64,000 nucleotides of DNA, taken from the NCBI RefSeq assembly GCF_905220995.1, contig NZ_CAJNBJ010000020.1:146086-210085 (forward strand), given 5' to 3'. The stretch comes from Nitrospira defluvii (GTDB lineage: Bacteria; Nitrospirota; Nitrospiria; Nitrospirales; Nitrospiraceae). Below the pieces are notes generated by a model. It was not told where the DNA came from and searched no databases. It was given only the letters and a program-made list of their open reading frames with translations. This document shows, one piece after another, positions 26,635-35,698 of the stretch. Within the stretch, counting starts at the first letter, position 1. Each line of letters starts with the position of its first letter. The position numbers and the translations under genes were made by a program.

Positions 26635-27878
26635 CTACAGTGCACACGCGTTCTGTGTTTGCGTGCTTGCTACGGGATCTCCGAACACAGTGGCCAGCAG
26701 TTGATAATGGCCCAGGCCCAGTTCTTTGCCGTAGGCTTTCCCCACGAGCACGTCCTGCACATGCTGGTGGTCCTGGGCGCGGAAGTAGGAGCGGCCCTCT
26801 TTCAGCCCGTCGAACTCATGGCCCTCCAGCGCTCTAATGAGCGCCTGCGTGTCAGTTGTCCCGGCCCGTTGGATCGCTTCCAGAATCTGCGTCATCGCCG
26901 CATAGCCGTGGTAGCAGCGCGAGGTGGGGGTGTGATGGTACTTCTCGATCACGCCTTGAATAAACCGCCGGGAGCTTTCGCTGTTGATCTTCGGGTCCCA
27001 GATCAGTCCCCAGATTCCCGCGTTGTTGGCATAGCCAAGCGGGCGGCCGATCTGCTCTCCGCCGATCATCCCACCCACTCCGATCTGCTCCTTGACCAGC
27101 CCCGCCGCGGTATAGGCCTTCAGGGCATGAACGAGATCCCAGCCATAGAGATTCAGGATGACGGCGCTGGGTTTGGCCGTTTTGGCTTGAGCCAGCGCGG
27201 TTGTGAAGTCGGTGGTTCCGAAGGGCGTGCGAACGGAGCCAACCACTTCGCCACCTTCGGCCAGGAGTGCCTCGGCCATGGCCTGCTCTGCGGCCTGGCC
27301 GTCCATCGTCTCCGCCGTGACCATGAACCAGCGATTCCCGTAGGTCTTCACGAGATGGGGCGTGACGGCCCTGGACAACATCCTGGCACTTGGCATGAAG
27401 ACGAACGTGTGCGAGTTGCACCCGCCCCCGTCAGCTCCGGCACATGCGCGCCGGTCACCATGAAGAGCCTATTCTCCTTCTTGGCCAGGTCAGAAACGGC
27501 GAGTGCGACCTCTCCATTGAAGGTGCCCATGAGGGCATCCACTCGGTCTTCCTTGATGAACTTGGTGGCGGCTTTCAATGCGGTCTGAACATTCGAGGCG
27601 TCGTCGGCTTCCAGAATCGCGACCTGGCGTCCCAGCACCCCGCCATCCTTGTTGACACGATCTACTGCCACCGTCGCCCCATGCACATCGTGAACCGAGG
27701 AGGTTTTATAGGGGTTGGATAGCGGGTCGAGGATGCCGATCTTGATGGATTCGCCCGCGTACGCGACGCGTGGTCCGGATGACCGTCCCAACACCTGCGC
27801 GGCCAGATTGCTGAACGCCAGCGTACCGCTGGTTGCCGCCGCCAGTTGCAAAAACCGTCTGCGAGAAATCGTATTCAT
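26635..27878 (-). pseudogene. Branched-chain amino acid/urea-type ABC substrate-binding protein, frameshifted
   Basis: The first frame (27348-27878) gives a twin-arginine leader (ISRRRFLQLAAATSGTLAF) and the N-terminal lobe of a Peripla_BP_6 protein. The second frame (from about 27424 down to 26635) gives the rest (HTFVFMPSARMLSRAV onwards). They join at a run of five G's (C's at 27424-27428 on the plus strand). One extra G would give ...LTGGGCNSHTFVFMP and a full ~414-residue protein. So it is either a fresh one-base mutation or a sequencing error. No ABC permease or ATPase genes lie beside it. Confidence 0.85.
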
Positions 27879-27978
27879 GGGTCACCTCTCTGGTTGTGAG
27901 ACGCGGTTATGTGCGCATGCCGGAATCTGCATATGCCAATCCGCCCGTATCGCAAGCGGGCTGTCACGCTGGAGCCGT

Positions 27979-28578
27979 TCATTTGCTATAGGCGCGCAGT
28001 TGCGCCTCAAGTTCGGCTATCCGCTTTCGCAGCGGTTCTGCCAGTTCTTCGACCTCACCAATCGAGTAGCGGGGCGTGATGTACTTGGGGCAGTTCCAGT
28101 CGAACGACACGATGTCGATGAAGACCAGGCGCTCCACGCTCGACCGCATGTTCGAGTCGGCGATCTGCGCGACGAGTTCCGGATGGAAACGGGCGTCCTC
28201 GACGCGGGCATGACCAAGGATTTTCAGCCGCGCGCGATTCTTGTAGTCCATGAGAAACAGCGCGACACGGTCGTTTACGGACACGTTGCCGGTCGTGAGC
28301 AATTGTCGATTTCCTTTGTAATCGGCGAACGCCAGAGTCGTGTCGTCGATGACGCGCAAAAACCCCTGAGCCCCCCCGCGATGCTGGATGTAGGGCCATC
28401 CGCTTTCGCTGATGGATCCCAGGTAGAAGCTGTCTCGCGCCGCAATGAACTCGGCTTCGGCCTGGCTGAGCGGGTCCCGTTCGTGTGCGCCGGTGATCAC
28501 GCCCGCTCGTCCGTAATACTGCTGCTGCGCACGGCACACCGAATCCGTAAATGTCAGGTCGAGATATTTCGTTGCCAT
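27979..28578 (-). CDS. Pyridoxamine 5'-phosphate oxidase-like FMN-binding protein
   Basis: 199 residues with a split-barrel fold. The family marks are QAEAEFIAARDSFYLGSISE near residues 40-60, WPYIQHRGGAQGFLRV, LAFADYKGNRQLLTTGNV and RVALFLMDYKNRARLKILGH. These flavoproteins reduce or bind F420/FMN or heme-like substrates; the subgroup with a C-terminal coiled region (here LAEPLRKRIAELEAQLRA) has no known reaction. A hairpin at 28609-28636 lies between it and the upstream DsrE gene. Confidence 0.85.
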   Translation of the reverse strand: MATKYLDLTFTDSVCRAQQQYYGRAGVITGAHERDPLSQAEAEFIAARDSFYLGSISESGWPYIQHRGGAQGFLRVIDDTTLAFADYKGNRQLLTTGNVSVNDRVALFLMDYKNRARLKILGHARVEDARFHPELVAQIADSNMRSSVERLVFIDIVSFDWNCPKYITPRYSIGEVEELAEPLRKRIAELEAQLRAYSK

Positions 28579-28608
28579 CGTGGCACCCCTTGCAAGCGTC
28601 AGCCCTCT

Positions 28609-28636
28609 GGCGGCCAGGAGTGGACTCCTGGCCGCC
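28609..28636 (-). terminator. Perfect 13-bp stem hairpin after the DsrE-like gene
   Basis: GGCGGCCAGGAGT pairs exactly with ACTCCTGGCCGCC across a two-base GG loop centre. On the minus strand it starts 14 bases after the DsrE-like stop. There is no T tract, so it may be a Rho-dependent or RNA-stabilising hairpin rather than a strong terminator. Confidence 0.55.
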
Positions 28637-28650
28637 TCAATGAGGGAGTC

Positions 28651-29025
28651 TTAAAATACGATCGTTTTCCACCCGTCCACCATATACTGGCGGAGGCTCA
28701 AGAGGCCGGATGTTCCGGCGAGGGCATTGTCCTTCTTCAGCGGCACACCGCACGCTTCCACACCGTCCTTGGCTCCAAAGACATCCGCGCATCCGCAGGA
28801 GGCACCCTGCACGACGTCACGTACCGAGTTGTAGAGGCCGTTGGCTGGGTGGGTCAGCTTCGTGAGTTCCGCCGGCCACCGCGTGCCGGCGCCGTTGAAC
28901 ACCACGGCCACCTCATCCCCCTTCTGTTTGCTTTCGGCTGCGACCGCCAGTGCGTTAAAAACTCGGCCGAGTGCTTCCTCTGAGCCGCTCTTCGGATCGG
29001 ACATGATAATGATGGCTGTTTTCAT
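28651..29025 (-). CDS. DsrE family small protein
   Basis: 124 residues from the ATG at 29025, which has AAGGAGG upstream. The DsrE/F fold is seen in KTAIIIMSDPKSGSEEALGR at the start and ACGVPLKKDNALAG-type residues near the end. Cysteines lie in GASCGCADVFGAKDGVEACG. It is clearly related to the protein at 39652-40008, which has the same length and order of motifs. DsrE proteins carry sulfur between enzymes; an exact partner is not visible here. Confidence 0.85.
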   Translation of the reverse strand: MKTAIIIMSDPKSGSEEALGRVFNALAVAAESKQKGDEVAVVFNGAGTRWPAELTKLTHPANGLYNSVRDVVQGASCGCADVFGAKDGVEACGVPLKKDNALAGTSGLLSLRQYMVDGWKTIVF

Positions 29026-29069
29026 GGGTCCTCCTTGGTTAGAGATGGTGAGACTATTGATACGAATCA

Positions 29070-29873
29070 TTACTTGAGCGCCGAGAGAATCTTGACCGTC
29101 TGAGCGGTGCTCCACACATCACTCGCGATCAAGCGGAAGTTCACAAACGCCGCTTCATAGCCATCGAACCCCGGTAGCTTGGCGGCCGCCGTGGCATCGG
29201 TGACCACGACGACCTCGAATCCCTGTTCCAGCAGCTCGCGCAGATGCGATTCTGTGCAGAGATTCGCCGACATCCCGGCGAGGACCACTTGGCTGATATC
29301 GGCTTTGCGGAGTTGCAGAATGAGATCGTTTGTCTCAGGCCCGAACACTTTGTGCGGGCTGGTCACTACTGTACGGCCGTCTTCGATATAGGGTTTGTAG
29401 CGGTCCAGCCAGTCGGCGCCCGATCCGGCAAACCCCTCCTGCGTCAACGCCCCCTTACGATCGAACATCCCGATGTTGTGCATGAGCACTTCCAGAGCAC
29501 CGCCGAACTTCCACTGGTGGTCATGTGGATAGTAATAGTGCGGGCTGACGAAGACCGGCACACCGCTCGCTCTGGCTGCTTTGAAGAGACTCTCGATGTT
29601 CTCGACCGTGTGGTTCTCCTGCACGCTCTGGCCGACCACACCCCAGGCCACTCCCTTCGGGCTGAGGAAATCGTTTTGGGGATCGGTGATCACCACGGCC
29701 ACCCGGCCCTTCTTGGGTGTCAGGCCGGGGCGAGGGACCGGCGCATCCTCCCGTGGCCCGGCATAGTGTGACACGGTCGGTTTCGGGTCCTGTGCGTACA
29801 CTGCTGATGTCAGGGGAAGATTCACGACAACAGCCGTGAGAGACGTGACGATTAAACGAATAAACAGGGTCAT
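29070..29873 (-). CDS. Secreted isochorismatase-like cysteine hydrolase
   Basis: 267 residues with a signal peptide (hydrophobic 7-24, VYA cut). The isochorismatase fold has the Asp of VAVVITDPQNDFLSPKG, the lysine in VVTSPHKVFGP and the nucleophile cysteine in VVLAGMSANLCTESHLREL, so the Asp-Lys-Cys triad looks complete. The substrate is unknown; an amide or enol ether is typical. A periplasmic location is unusual for the family, but the leader is clear. It begins upstream of the DsrE gene in the same direction. Confidence 0.86.
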   Translation of the reverse strand: MTLFIRLIVTSLTAVVVNLPLTSAVYAQDPKPTVSHYAGPREDAPVPRPGLTPKKGRVAVVITDPQNDFLSPKGVAWGVVGQSVQENHTVENIESLFKAARASGVPVFVSPHYYYPHDHQWKFGGALEVLMHNIGMFDRKGALTQEGFAGSGADWLDRYKPYIEDGRTVVTSPHKVFGPETNDLILQLRKADISQVVLAGMSANLCTESHLRELLEQGFEVVVVTDATAAAKLPGFDGYEAAFVNFRLIASDVWSTAQTVKILSALK

Positions 29874-29936
29874 GATGGCATCCTTTCTACGCGTTGATGA
29901 AGGTACATTCTTTGACGCGCCATGCGTCTTCTGCCT

Positions 29937-30506
29937 CTAGCCGCAGGCGCAAGAAGAGGCGGCGCATCCATGCGTGAGTGTGATCTCCGGAAAGTCGATG
30001 ACAGTGCTGGCGATATGGTTGACGTAGTTGCTGAAGATGTTCAGCGCGACATGGGCCGCCGTCTCGATGACCTCGCCGTCGGTCAGCCCGGCAGTACGCG
30101 CCTGTTCAAGCTCTGTGGCCCCGAGCTCCCCGCGTTGCACGACGATGTGGCGCGCCAGCTTGAGAATGGCATCGGTCCGGTTGTCGGTTGCGTTGGCCTG
30201 CCGGGCATCGGCGAGGTCCTGCTGGGCGAGCCCCAGCTTGCCGCCGATGAATGTGTGGGCGCTGAGACAGTAGGCGCATTGATTGGCCTCGGCGACCGCG
30301 ATGGCGATCAATTCGCGGACCTTCGGGCTCAAGCTTCCGTCCGCAAGCGCGGCGTTAAAGCTGAGGTAGCCTTGGAGCGCAGCCGGAGCGTTGCCCAAGA
30401 CACGAATCAGGTTGGGCACCACACCCAATTTCCCCTGCACGCCCTCGAAGAGCGCTTTGGCCGGTCCAGTGGTGGTCTGGGGATCGAGATGTGCGATGCG
30501 ATTCAT
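29937..30506 (-). CDS. Carboxymuconolactone decarboxylase/AhpD-like protein
   Basis: 189 residues from the ATG at 30506, which has AAAGGAGG upstream. The AhpD core EANQCAYCLSAHTFIG carries the C-x2-C-x3-H redox motif. The C-terminal NIFSNYVNHIASTV block is shared with the AhpD-like gene at 33769. The tail ends in CAASSCACG, an extra cysteine cluster. Such proteins reduce peroxides or act as disulfide carriers. The gene has a readable sigma-54 promoter and a divergent sigma-54 activator, so it is probably induced by that regulator. Confidence 0.87.
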   Translation of the reverse strand: MNRIAHLDPQTTTGPAKALFEGVQGKLGVVPNLIRVLGNAPAALQGYLSFNAALADGSLSPKVRELIAIAVAEANQCAYCLSAHTFIGGKLGLAQQDLADARQANATDNRTDAILKLARHIVVQRGELGATELEQARTAGLTDGEVIETAAHVALNIFSNYVNHIASTVIDFPEITLTHGCAASSCACG

Positions 30507-30566
30507 ACGTTCCTCCTTTGTGAGTGGATCTGATTTGCTGCAGCCGCATTCAATAGCCATCGCTAG

Positions 30567-30582
30567 AGCAGATGGCGTGCCT
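30567..30582 (-). promoter_or_regulatory. Sigma-54 (-24/-12) promoter of the AhpD-like gene
   Basis: On the minus strand the bases read AGGCACGCCATCTGCT. The invariant GG and GC dinucleotides are ten bases apart, as in the consensus TGGCACG-N4-TTGCW; only the first T and one T of the -12 box differ. It lies about 60 bases before the ATG at 30506. A sigma-54 activator is encoded divergently from 30680. Confidence 0.7.
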
Positions 30583-30650
30583 GATCGGAGATGCGTAATA
30601 AGATATTGAAAAGACAATACTTAAATTGATTTTTCTCGTCTGGCAGTAGC

Positions 30651-30681
30651 AACGACTATTCGTAGATTACGATTAGTCGTT
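30651..30681. promoter_or_regulatory. 31-bp palindromic activator site
   Basis: AACGACTATTCGTA and TACGATTAGTCGTT surround a GAT centre; one pair of the 14-base arms mismatches. It is about 70 bases upstream of the sigma-54 promoter at 30567-30582 and just before the activator gene. That is the usual place for an enhancer-binding-protein site, which would also allow autoregulation. Confidence 0.7.
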
Positions 30682-32317
30682 GAATGTGTGCATGAAATAT
30701 CGTAGCCTGTACGCATCAATGGATCCCCGCAAACTTTCACAAGTGATGGTTTCCACTGCTCAACAACGCGGGCTTGATGCGGTGCTGCGCACGATTACCG
30801 ACGGCATTGCACAGTGTCCGAACACCGTTCTGACTCGTATCTGGCTCGCTGAGTCGGATTCGCTCTGCGAGGTGTGTCGAAGTCGGAACGATACCTCCGA
30901 CATCACCCGGTCCTTGCACCTCGTGGCGAGCGCCGGCGTCCCGCACGATCCGCAGGCTGATTACGGCCGCCTGGACGGCGCCTTTCATCGGTTTCCCATG
31001 GGAGAGCGAAAAATTGGGCGTGTGGTTTCGACCGGCGAGCCTCTCCGGCTGGCTGGGCTTCGCGGTGATGAGGAGTGGATCGCTAATCCTGCCTGGTTCG
31101 CGCACGAGGGAGTCCGGACCTTCGCGGCGCAGCCCTTGATCTTCCGGGATGATGTCCTCGGAGTGCTGGCGCTCTTCGACCGCGGCTTGCTCGACGAGGA
31201 AGCCTTCGAGTGGCTTCGCATATTCGCCGATTACGCAGCGGTCAGCATCGCGAACGCTCGAGCGTTCGATGAGATCAGCCTGCTGCGCACCCGGCTGGAA
31301 GAGGAGAACCTCTACCTGCGCGAGGAGGTCACGGCTGCCCTTGGGATGGGAGAATTCGTCGGAGAAAGCCAGGCGCTCCAGCACGTCCTCCGTCAAGTTC
31401 AGCTAGTCGCGCCGACCGATGCGGCAGTGTTGATTACCGGCGAGAGCGGTACGGGTAAGGAACTCGTGGCCCGCGCGATCCATGACCGGAGCCCGCGCAA
31501 AGACCGGCCCTTGATCAAGGTGAATTGCAGTGCCGTGCCTGACGCCTTGTTCGAGAGTGAGTTCTTCGGCCATGTGAAAGGTGCCTTCACTGGCGCCCTC
31601 GCAGATCGACCGGGACGTTTCGAAATGGCCGATCGCGGGACACTCTTTCTCGACGAAATCGGGGAAGTGCCGCTGGCGATGCAGGCGAAGCTACTGCGTG
31701 TACTTCAGGAGGGTGAATTCGAGCGCGTTGGCGATACGCGCACACGGACAGTGGATGTCCGGATCGTCGCGGCGACCAATCGCGACCTTAAACGCGAGGT
31801 CGAAGCCGGTCGTTTTCGCGAAGATCTCTACTATCGTCTCAGCGTGTTCCCGGTCCACATTCCGCCGCTCCGTGAACGCCGCGAGGATATTCCCAAGCTT
31901 GCATTACATTTCATCACTCAGAGCGCCCGGCGAATGAATCGCCGAGTGCCACGCATTACCCAGGCAGTGCTGAGCCAGCTGGCCGCCCACGACTGGCCAG
32001 GCAATGTGCGAGAACTGCAAAACGTCGTGGAGCGCGCGGTCATCCTCTCTCAAGGCCGCTCGCTGCATGTTCACCTTCAACCCTCGCCATCGCGCGAGCG
32101 CGGCGTCCCCTCACTTCCCACCCCCTCAATGGCACAGTTGGCCACGCGTGAAGAGCTCAAACGTCAGGAACGGGAGAACATCGTCCAAGCCTTGCGGCTC
32201 ACAAAGGGCAAGATCTTTGGCCTAGATGGTGCGGCTGTCTTACTCGGCATGAAGCCGACGACCCTCGCGTCACGCATCAAAGCGCTGGGCATCAAGAAGA
32301 GCAAGCTGGATTCATAA
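30680..32317 (+). CDS. Sigma-54-dependent GAF-AAA-Fis transcriptional activator
   Basis: 545 residues. A GAF-type sensor domain (about 40-195) is followed by the AAA+ domain with Walker [16 protein letters not shown], the sigma-54 contact motif GAFTGA in [20 protein letters not shown], Walker [12 protein letters not shown] and an arginine-finger region. The C-terminal Fis-type helix-turn-helix is [20 protein letters not shown]. The sensor resembles NorR/FhlA-type GAF domains but has an unusual cysteine pair in SLCEVCRSR. The TTG/ATG context at the start is weak; the inner ATG (MDPRK) at about 30719 is an alternative. It is divergent from the AhpD-like gene. Confidence 0.9.
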   Translation: MNVCMKYRSLYASMDPRKLSQVMVSTAQQRGLDAVLRTITDGIAQCPNTVLTRIWLAESDSLCEVCRSRNDTSDITRSLHLVASAGVPHDPQADYGRLDGAFHRFPMGERKIGRVVSTGEPLRLAGLRGDEEWIANPAWFAHEGVRTFAAQPLIFRDDVLGVLALFDRGLLDEEAFEWLRIFADYAAVSIANARAFDEISLLRTRLEEENLYLREEVTAALGMGEFVGESQALQHVLRQVQLVAPTDAAVLITGESGTGKELVARAIHDRSPRKDRPLIKVNCSAVPDALFESEFFGHVKGAFTGALADRPGRFEMADRGTLFLDEIGEVPLAMQAKLLRVLQEGEFERVGDTRTRTVDVRIVAATNRDLKREVEAGRFREDLYYRLSVFPVHIPPLRERREDIPKLALHFITQSARRMNRRVPRITQAVLSQLAAHDWPGNVRELQNVVERAVILSQGRSLHVHLQPSPSRERGVPSLPTPSMAQLATREELKRQERENIVQALRLTKGKIFGLDGAAVLLGMKPTTLASRIKALGIKKSKLDS

Positions 32318-32372
32318 TCCCGGGATCACACTATGGCTCGCTCGCACACCCTGGGATGCGAAGGCGCATCGC

Positions 32373-32729
32373 TCAACGGGGCGTCCGTCGCTGTTCAGAG
32401 TCTATTTCCTTCTGCAACTTGTCCAGATCATCCAGGATACGGATGAATTTCCTGCCGAACGGCGTGACGACATACTCCACACGGGGAGGGATTTCGTTGT
32501 ACGCGATGCGTTCGATGATGCCAAATGCCACGTTCTTGCGAAGACATTCGTTGAGCACTTTGGTCGTCAGGCCCTCCACGCTACGAACCATCTCCCCCGG
32601 CCGTTTAATACCGTTGGCCAGGAGCTGATAGACTGTCAGCGACCATTTGCACCCATAAATGGTCTCCACCATTCGAGTGCTCTGTTCTGGGGCGGATCGC
32701 CGGGAAAATATTTTCGCCTGTCTTCCCAT
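32373..32729 (-). CDS. HxlR family winged-helix regulator
   Basis: 118 residues with the HxlR core: VETIYGCKWSLTVYQLLANG, the recognition region VEGLTTKVLNECLRKN, and the wing YNEIPPRVEYVVTPFGRKF. HxlR proteins often respond to electrophiles or redox signals. It is transcribed divergently from the SDR gene at 32848, so that gene is the likely target. The single conserved-looking cysteines are in YGCKW and NECL. The ATG at 32729 is preferred to the TTG at 32732. Confidence 0.87.
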   Translation of the reverse strand: MGRQAKIFSRRSAPEQSTRMVETIYGCKWSLTVYQLLANGIKRPGEMVRSVEGLTTKVLNECLRKNVAFGIIERIAYNEIPPRVEYVVTPFGRKFIRILDDLDKLQKEIDSEQRRTPR

Positions 32730-32847
32730 CAAGATGTACCGCTTAGTGTCTACTGAACCACCTGGTACCTGCTTGGACTCGGTCTGAGTGCGTCATAGAC
32801 TGCCCTCACACATTGTGTTCGCTCTTGTAACGTAAGGAGGTGATCTC

Positions 32848-33615
32848 ATGCAACGCGCGAATCAGCCACTCGCCCTGATTGTCGGCGGCTCCAGCGGAAT
32901 AGGCCTCGCCACCGCACGGCTCTTGCTCGCTCGGGACGTCACCACGGTGATTGCGGGTAGTTCGCCAGAAAAGCTGGAGACGGCACAACGCGAACTGTCT
33001 TCGGTTGGCATAGTTGAAACGCTTCAAGCCAACGTGTACGAATCGAATGACATCCAACGCATCGTGGCGTTTGCCGAGGACCATAGCCGCCACATCACCT
33101 ACTTGGTGAATGCCGCAGGCTATTTCAAGCCCACGCCATTTCTTGACCATACGCTCCAAAACTATGACACCTATCTGGATCTCAACCGAGCCCTCTTTTT
33201 CATTTCACAGGCCGTCGCCAAAAATATGGCCGCAAACGGTGGCGGCTCCATCGTGCATATCGGGTCGATGTGGGCGAAACAGGCCATCAAAGCCACCCCT
33301 TCCTCTGCGTATTCCATGGCGAAGGCTGGGCTGCATGCCCTTACGCAGCATATGGCGATGGAGCTGGCCAGCAACAACATTCGGGTCAACGCCGTGTCGC
33401 CGGCAGTGGTCAAGACGCCCATTTATCAGGCCTTCATTGATCCGCAGGACATGGACGAGACACTTGCCACATTTAATAGCTTTCATCCGATTGGTCGGAT
33501 TGGCACGGCGGAAGACGTGGCAAAGACCATCGATTTTCTGCTGAGCGATGACGCCCAATGGGTGACCGGGGCCATTTGGGATGTCGATGGCGGTGTCATG
33601 GCGGGCCGGAACTAG
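32848..33615 (+). CDS. Short-chain dehydrogenase/reductase (SDR)
   Basis: 255 residues of the classical SDR type. The nucleotide site is [15 protein letters not shown], followed by the NAAG-type motif (VNAAGYF), the catalytic serine region HIGSMWAK and the [19 protein letters not shown] block with the Tyr-x3-Lys pair. The C-terminal DGGVMAG is typical. The substrate is unknown. A clear AAGGAGG site precedes the ATG. It is divergent from the HxlR gene and convergent with the AhpD-like gene at 33769, with a strong terminator between. Confidence 0.9.
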   Translation: MQRANQPLALIVGGSSGIGLATARLLLARDVTTVIAGSSPEKLETAQRELSSVGIVETLQANVYESNDIQRIVAFAEDHSRHITYLVNAAGYFKPTPFLDHTLQNYDTYLDLNRALFFISQAVAKNMAANGGGSIVHIGSMWAKQAIKATPSSAYSMAKAGLHALTQHMAMELASNNIRVNAVSPAVVKTPIYQAFIDPQDMDETLATFNSFHPIGRIGTAEDVAKTIDFLLSDDAQWVTGAIWDVDGGVMAGRN

Positions 33616-33695
33616 CCCATCGACTCCGATCGGCATTCGCGAGGACGTGCGCGGCCGCCGGCGTAAAGTGCGACGACATACTATAGGACGTCAGG

Positions 33696-33731
33696 GGAGG
33701 GGCCCGCGTCTTCACAGACGCAGGCCCCTCC
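33696..33731. terminator. Bidirectional terminator between convergent genes
   Basis: GGAGGGGCC-C-GCGTCT pairs with AGACGC-A-GGCCCCTCC across a TCAC loop, a very stable stem, followed by TTCATT on the plus strand. It sits between the rightward SDR and the leftward AhpD-like gene. Confidence 0.75.
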
Positions 33732-33768
33732 TTCATTCGTGCCGGACTTGAGCAGATGAAAGGCTGTG

Positions 33769-34332
33769 TCAGGCGACCGTAGCTGCCTGTGACGTCCACG
33801 CTTGCGCCGCAAACTGGGAGTCGAGCGGCGTGTGGGCAATGTGATTCACATAGTTGCTCAACGTCTTAAGCGCCACGATCGTCAGCACATCCAACAGGTG
33901 CTGCTTAGCGTAACCTGCCCCAGTAAATTGGTTGAGATCCTCCTCCGGCACCCACCCCCGATGGTGCAAGACAGACACCACCAACAGGCGCAGCGCATTG
34001 AGCTTCCGGTCCGAGAGGGATCGCTGTTCTCTCAATGCCGTGAGAACAGCCTCGGGCATGTGCACCATCTGCGCGACCGTGGAGTGAGCGCCCATGCAAT
34101 AGGCGCAATTGTTAGCAGCACTGACCGTCAACGCCACCACCTGCTGCTCCACGGGAGTGAGCGCACTCTGTTCCAGGGCCTTATTGATGCCCGCATAGGC
34201 TTGCACCGCCGTCGGGGACTCTGCGAGTACGCCAAATAAATTGGGAAGAAACCCGTATTTCTTCGCGGTGGCGTCGAGCGTCGCCCGCGACGCCTCCGGA
34301 GCCGTCTCTTTCGTATGAATCTGAAACTTCAT
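33769..34332 (-). CDS. Carboxymuconolactone decarboxylase/AhpD-like protein
   Basis: 187 residues with the redox motif AANNCAYCMGAHSTVAQM (C-x2-C-x3-H). The C-terminal block LKTLSNYVNHIAHTP is shared with the gene at 29937 and with the remnant at 8066-8155. The N-terminus has the KYGFLPNLFGVLAESPTAVQ pattern of peroxidase-related family members. It should act in the cytosol as an alkylhydroperoxidase or similar. The leader has CTATCACAACGGAGG just before the start. The tautomerase gene lies upstream on the same strand, 33 bases away. Confidence 0.88.
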   Translation of the reverse strand: MKFQIHTKETAPEASRATLDATAKKYGFLPNLFGVLAESPTAVQAYAGINKALEQSALTPVEQQVVALTVSAANNCAYCMGAHSTVAQMVHMPEAVLTALREQRSLSDRKLNALRLLVVSVLHHRGWVPEEDLNQFTGAGYAKQHLLDVLTIVALKTLSNYVNHIAHTPLDSQFAAQAWTSQAATVA

Positions 34333-34365
34333 GCTGCGACTCCTCCGTTGTGATAGGAACCTCAG

Positions 34366-34587
34366 TTACTTGCCTTGTGCAGCCATCTTCTTCAGCCCTT
34401 CGGTCGTGACGGGTGTCCCGCCGACGCCCCACTGACCTGACGGGACTTCCTCAACAAGCACCCAGGTCACAGGCCGCAGTCCTTCTCCTTCGACCGAGAC
34501 GATCGCGTCCGTCACTTTTCGAATCAACTCCTGCTTCTGTTCCATGCTGAGGTACCCGCTGAGCCCCTTTAATTGTGCGAGTGGCAT
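34366..34587 (-). CDS. 4-oxalocrotonate tautomerase-like small protein
   Basis: 73 residues from the ATG at 34587 (AAAGGAGAGG upstream). It begins MPLAQLKGLSGYLS; the residue after Met is the proline that acts as general base in the tautomerase superfamily. The rest fits the family size and the RKVTDAIVSVEGEGLRPVTW pattern. It should tautomerise a keto-enol compound or dehalogenate; the substrate is unknown. It forms a short cluster with the AhpD-like and monooxygenase-like genes. Confidence 0.85.
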   Translation of the reverse strand: MPLAQLKGLSGYLSMEQKQELIRKVTDAIVSVEGEGLRPVTWVLVEEVPSGQWGVGGTPVTTEGLKKMAAQGK

Positions 34588-34694
34588 CGTGCCTCTCCTT
34601 TCATGATAGATACGGCCATTAGATTCTGGCACGGCGCTCCGGCGCCTTCGCGCCACGAGGCCGCCCCTCCCGCGAACGAAACCGCGCACAATGC

Positions 34695-35084
34695 CTACTG
34701 GGTCAACCCAAAATATTTCCACTCGGAGACGGTCCCCATGAACGCTGACCGCAGCTTCTCCGGCAATGCCGCTGACGCCGCAGTGTATTGCGCCCGTGTG
34801 GCCCACACGGACAGATCGACATGAACCTTCAGATCTTTGAGATCCTGCCGGCCGGTCACGGACACAAACCCCGGTTGTGTTTTCAGGAAGCTGAACATGG
34901 CCGCCCGGGCCTCGTCGAACGCCTTTTCTTTCCCCGGCGCCGCCACGTAGGTCATGACTTCCGTCACTTCCCCCTCGCGCACGGTCTCGGCACCAGATAC
35001 TGCTGGCATTCCTCCAACAACCGCCACAAGCAACCAGGCTCCCATGGCACCAGCACGAAGCACGTTGATTCCAATTCTCTTCAT
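34695..35084 (-). CDS. Secreted antibiotic-biosynthesis monooxygenase (ABM)-like protein
   Basis: 129 residues with a signal peptide (hydrophobic 12-30, VSGAE cut). The mature domain has the ferredoxin-like ABM pattern: EVMTYVAAPGKEKAFDEAR, then LKTQPGFVSVTGRQDLKD and VDLSVWATRAQYTAAS. Members are usually cytosolic quinol monooxygenases; a secreted copy is less usual. No cofactor is expected. It lies upstream of the tautomerase gene on the same strand with 107 bases between. Confidence 0.75.
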   Translation of the reverse strand: MKRIGINVLRAGAMGAWLLVAVVGGMPAVSGAETVREGEVTEVMTYVAAPGKEKAFDEARAAMFSFLKTQPGFVSVTGRQDLKDLKVHVDLSVWATRAQYTAASAALPEKLRSAFMGTVSEWKYFGLTQ

Positions 35085-35215
35085 GGTCGCGTTTCCTTTT
35101 CTGTGATAGACGGTGTGATGATCCTATGGCTCCTGCTCATCAGCGTATGCATTACATGGCACACCTCCCTTTGTTACACCTGATCCCATCGATGACGTAC
35201 TCCCGACAGAATTCG
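35085..35215. other. Short intergenic region, nothing recognised
   Basis: It carries the recurring leader CTATCACAGAAAAGGAAAC just before the ABM-like gene. The ends of the YHS gene and the ABM leader meet here. No terminator is obvious. Confidence 0.4.
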
Positions 35216-35698
35216 CTAGGGATAGACATCGGCAGACGACTCGACCTCAGGCCATTTGGCCTGCGCGGCACGAAGCAAGGCCGACCGCCCCGCTTTCCAC
35301 TTTGCTTGCACCTGGGGATCGTGATTGAGATAGAGCCTCCCTTCAACGACCTCCCAGATTTCACCGGCAATGGCCGCCTTAACTCCTTCGGCCACACCGT
35401 AGGCACAGTACCCGCCAAATTGGGGCGCGAATCGTTCCGGCGCCTGCACAAAGACGGCGAGATGCGCGGGGGACGCGAAGAGGAAGGTCGATCCTTGATA
35501 GACATGAGAAAGCGTGGGCAGGCCTTTGACCGCCTTGTGGTCTTCGAAGTAGGCCACGGGATCGTAGCCATCGATGGCCACTCCATGTCGCTCGTAAAAC
35601 TGGCCAGACTCGGCAGGCCCTGCGAGAATCAGACTGACACCGACCAGGAGACTGATGCCAACACTGGCCATGCACCATCGGCGGAACACGTTCCTCAT
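35216..35698 (-). CDS. Secreted YHS domain protein
   Basis: 160 residues from the ATG at 35698. A signal peptide (about 1-31) is followed by the YHS-like segment VAIDGYDPVAYFEDHKAVKG, then STFLFASPAHLAVFVQAPER and FAPQFGGYCAYGVAEG. YHS domains bind metal ions in copper and other transport proteins; this periplasmic subgroup has one conserved cysteine (GGYCAYG). Its ATG overlaps the stop of the SDR gene upstream (ATGA), so the two are co-translated. It is inside the TetR-controlled unit. Confidence 0.83.
   Translation of the reverse strand: MRNVFRRWCMASVGISLLVGVSLILAGPAESGQFYERHGVAIDGYDPVAYFEDHKAVKGLPTLSHVYQGSTFLFASPAHLAVFVQAPERFAPQFGGYCAYGVAEGVKAAIAGEIWEVVEGRLYLNHDPQVQAKWKAGRSALLRAAQAKWPEVESSADVYP

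Noticed and set aside
28571..28586. TGGCACCCCTTGCA as a sigma-54 promoter
   Set aside because: Only eight bases separate GG and GC instead of ten, and the orientation points away from any gene start that needs it.
26629..28983. Long plus-strand open frames of 319 and 422 residues
   Set aside because: They are antisense to the frameshifted substrate-binding protein, the PPOX and the DsrE genes, which have real motifs and ribosome sites.
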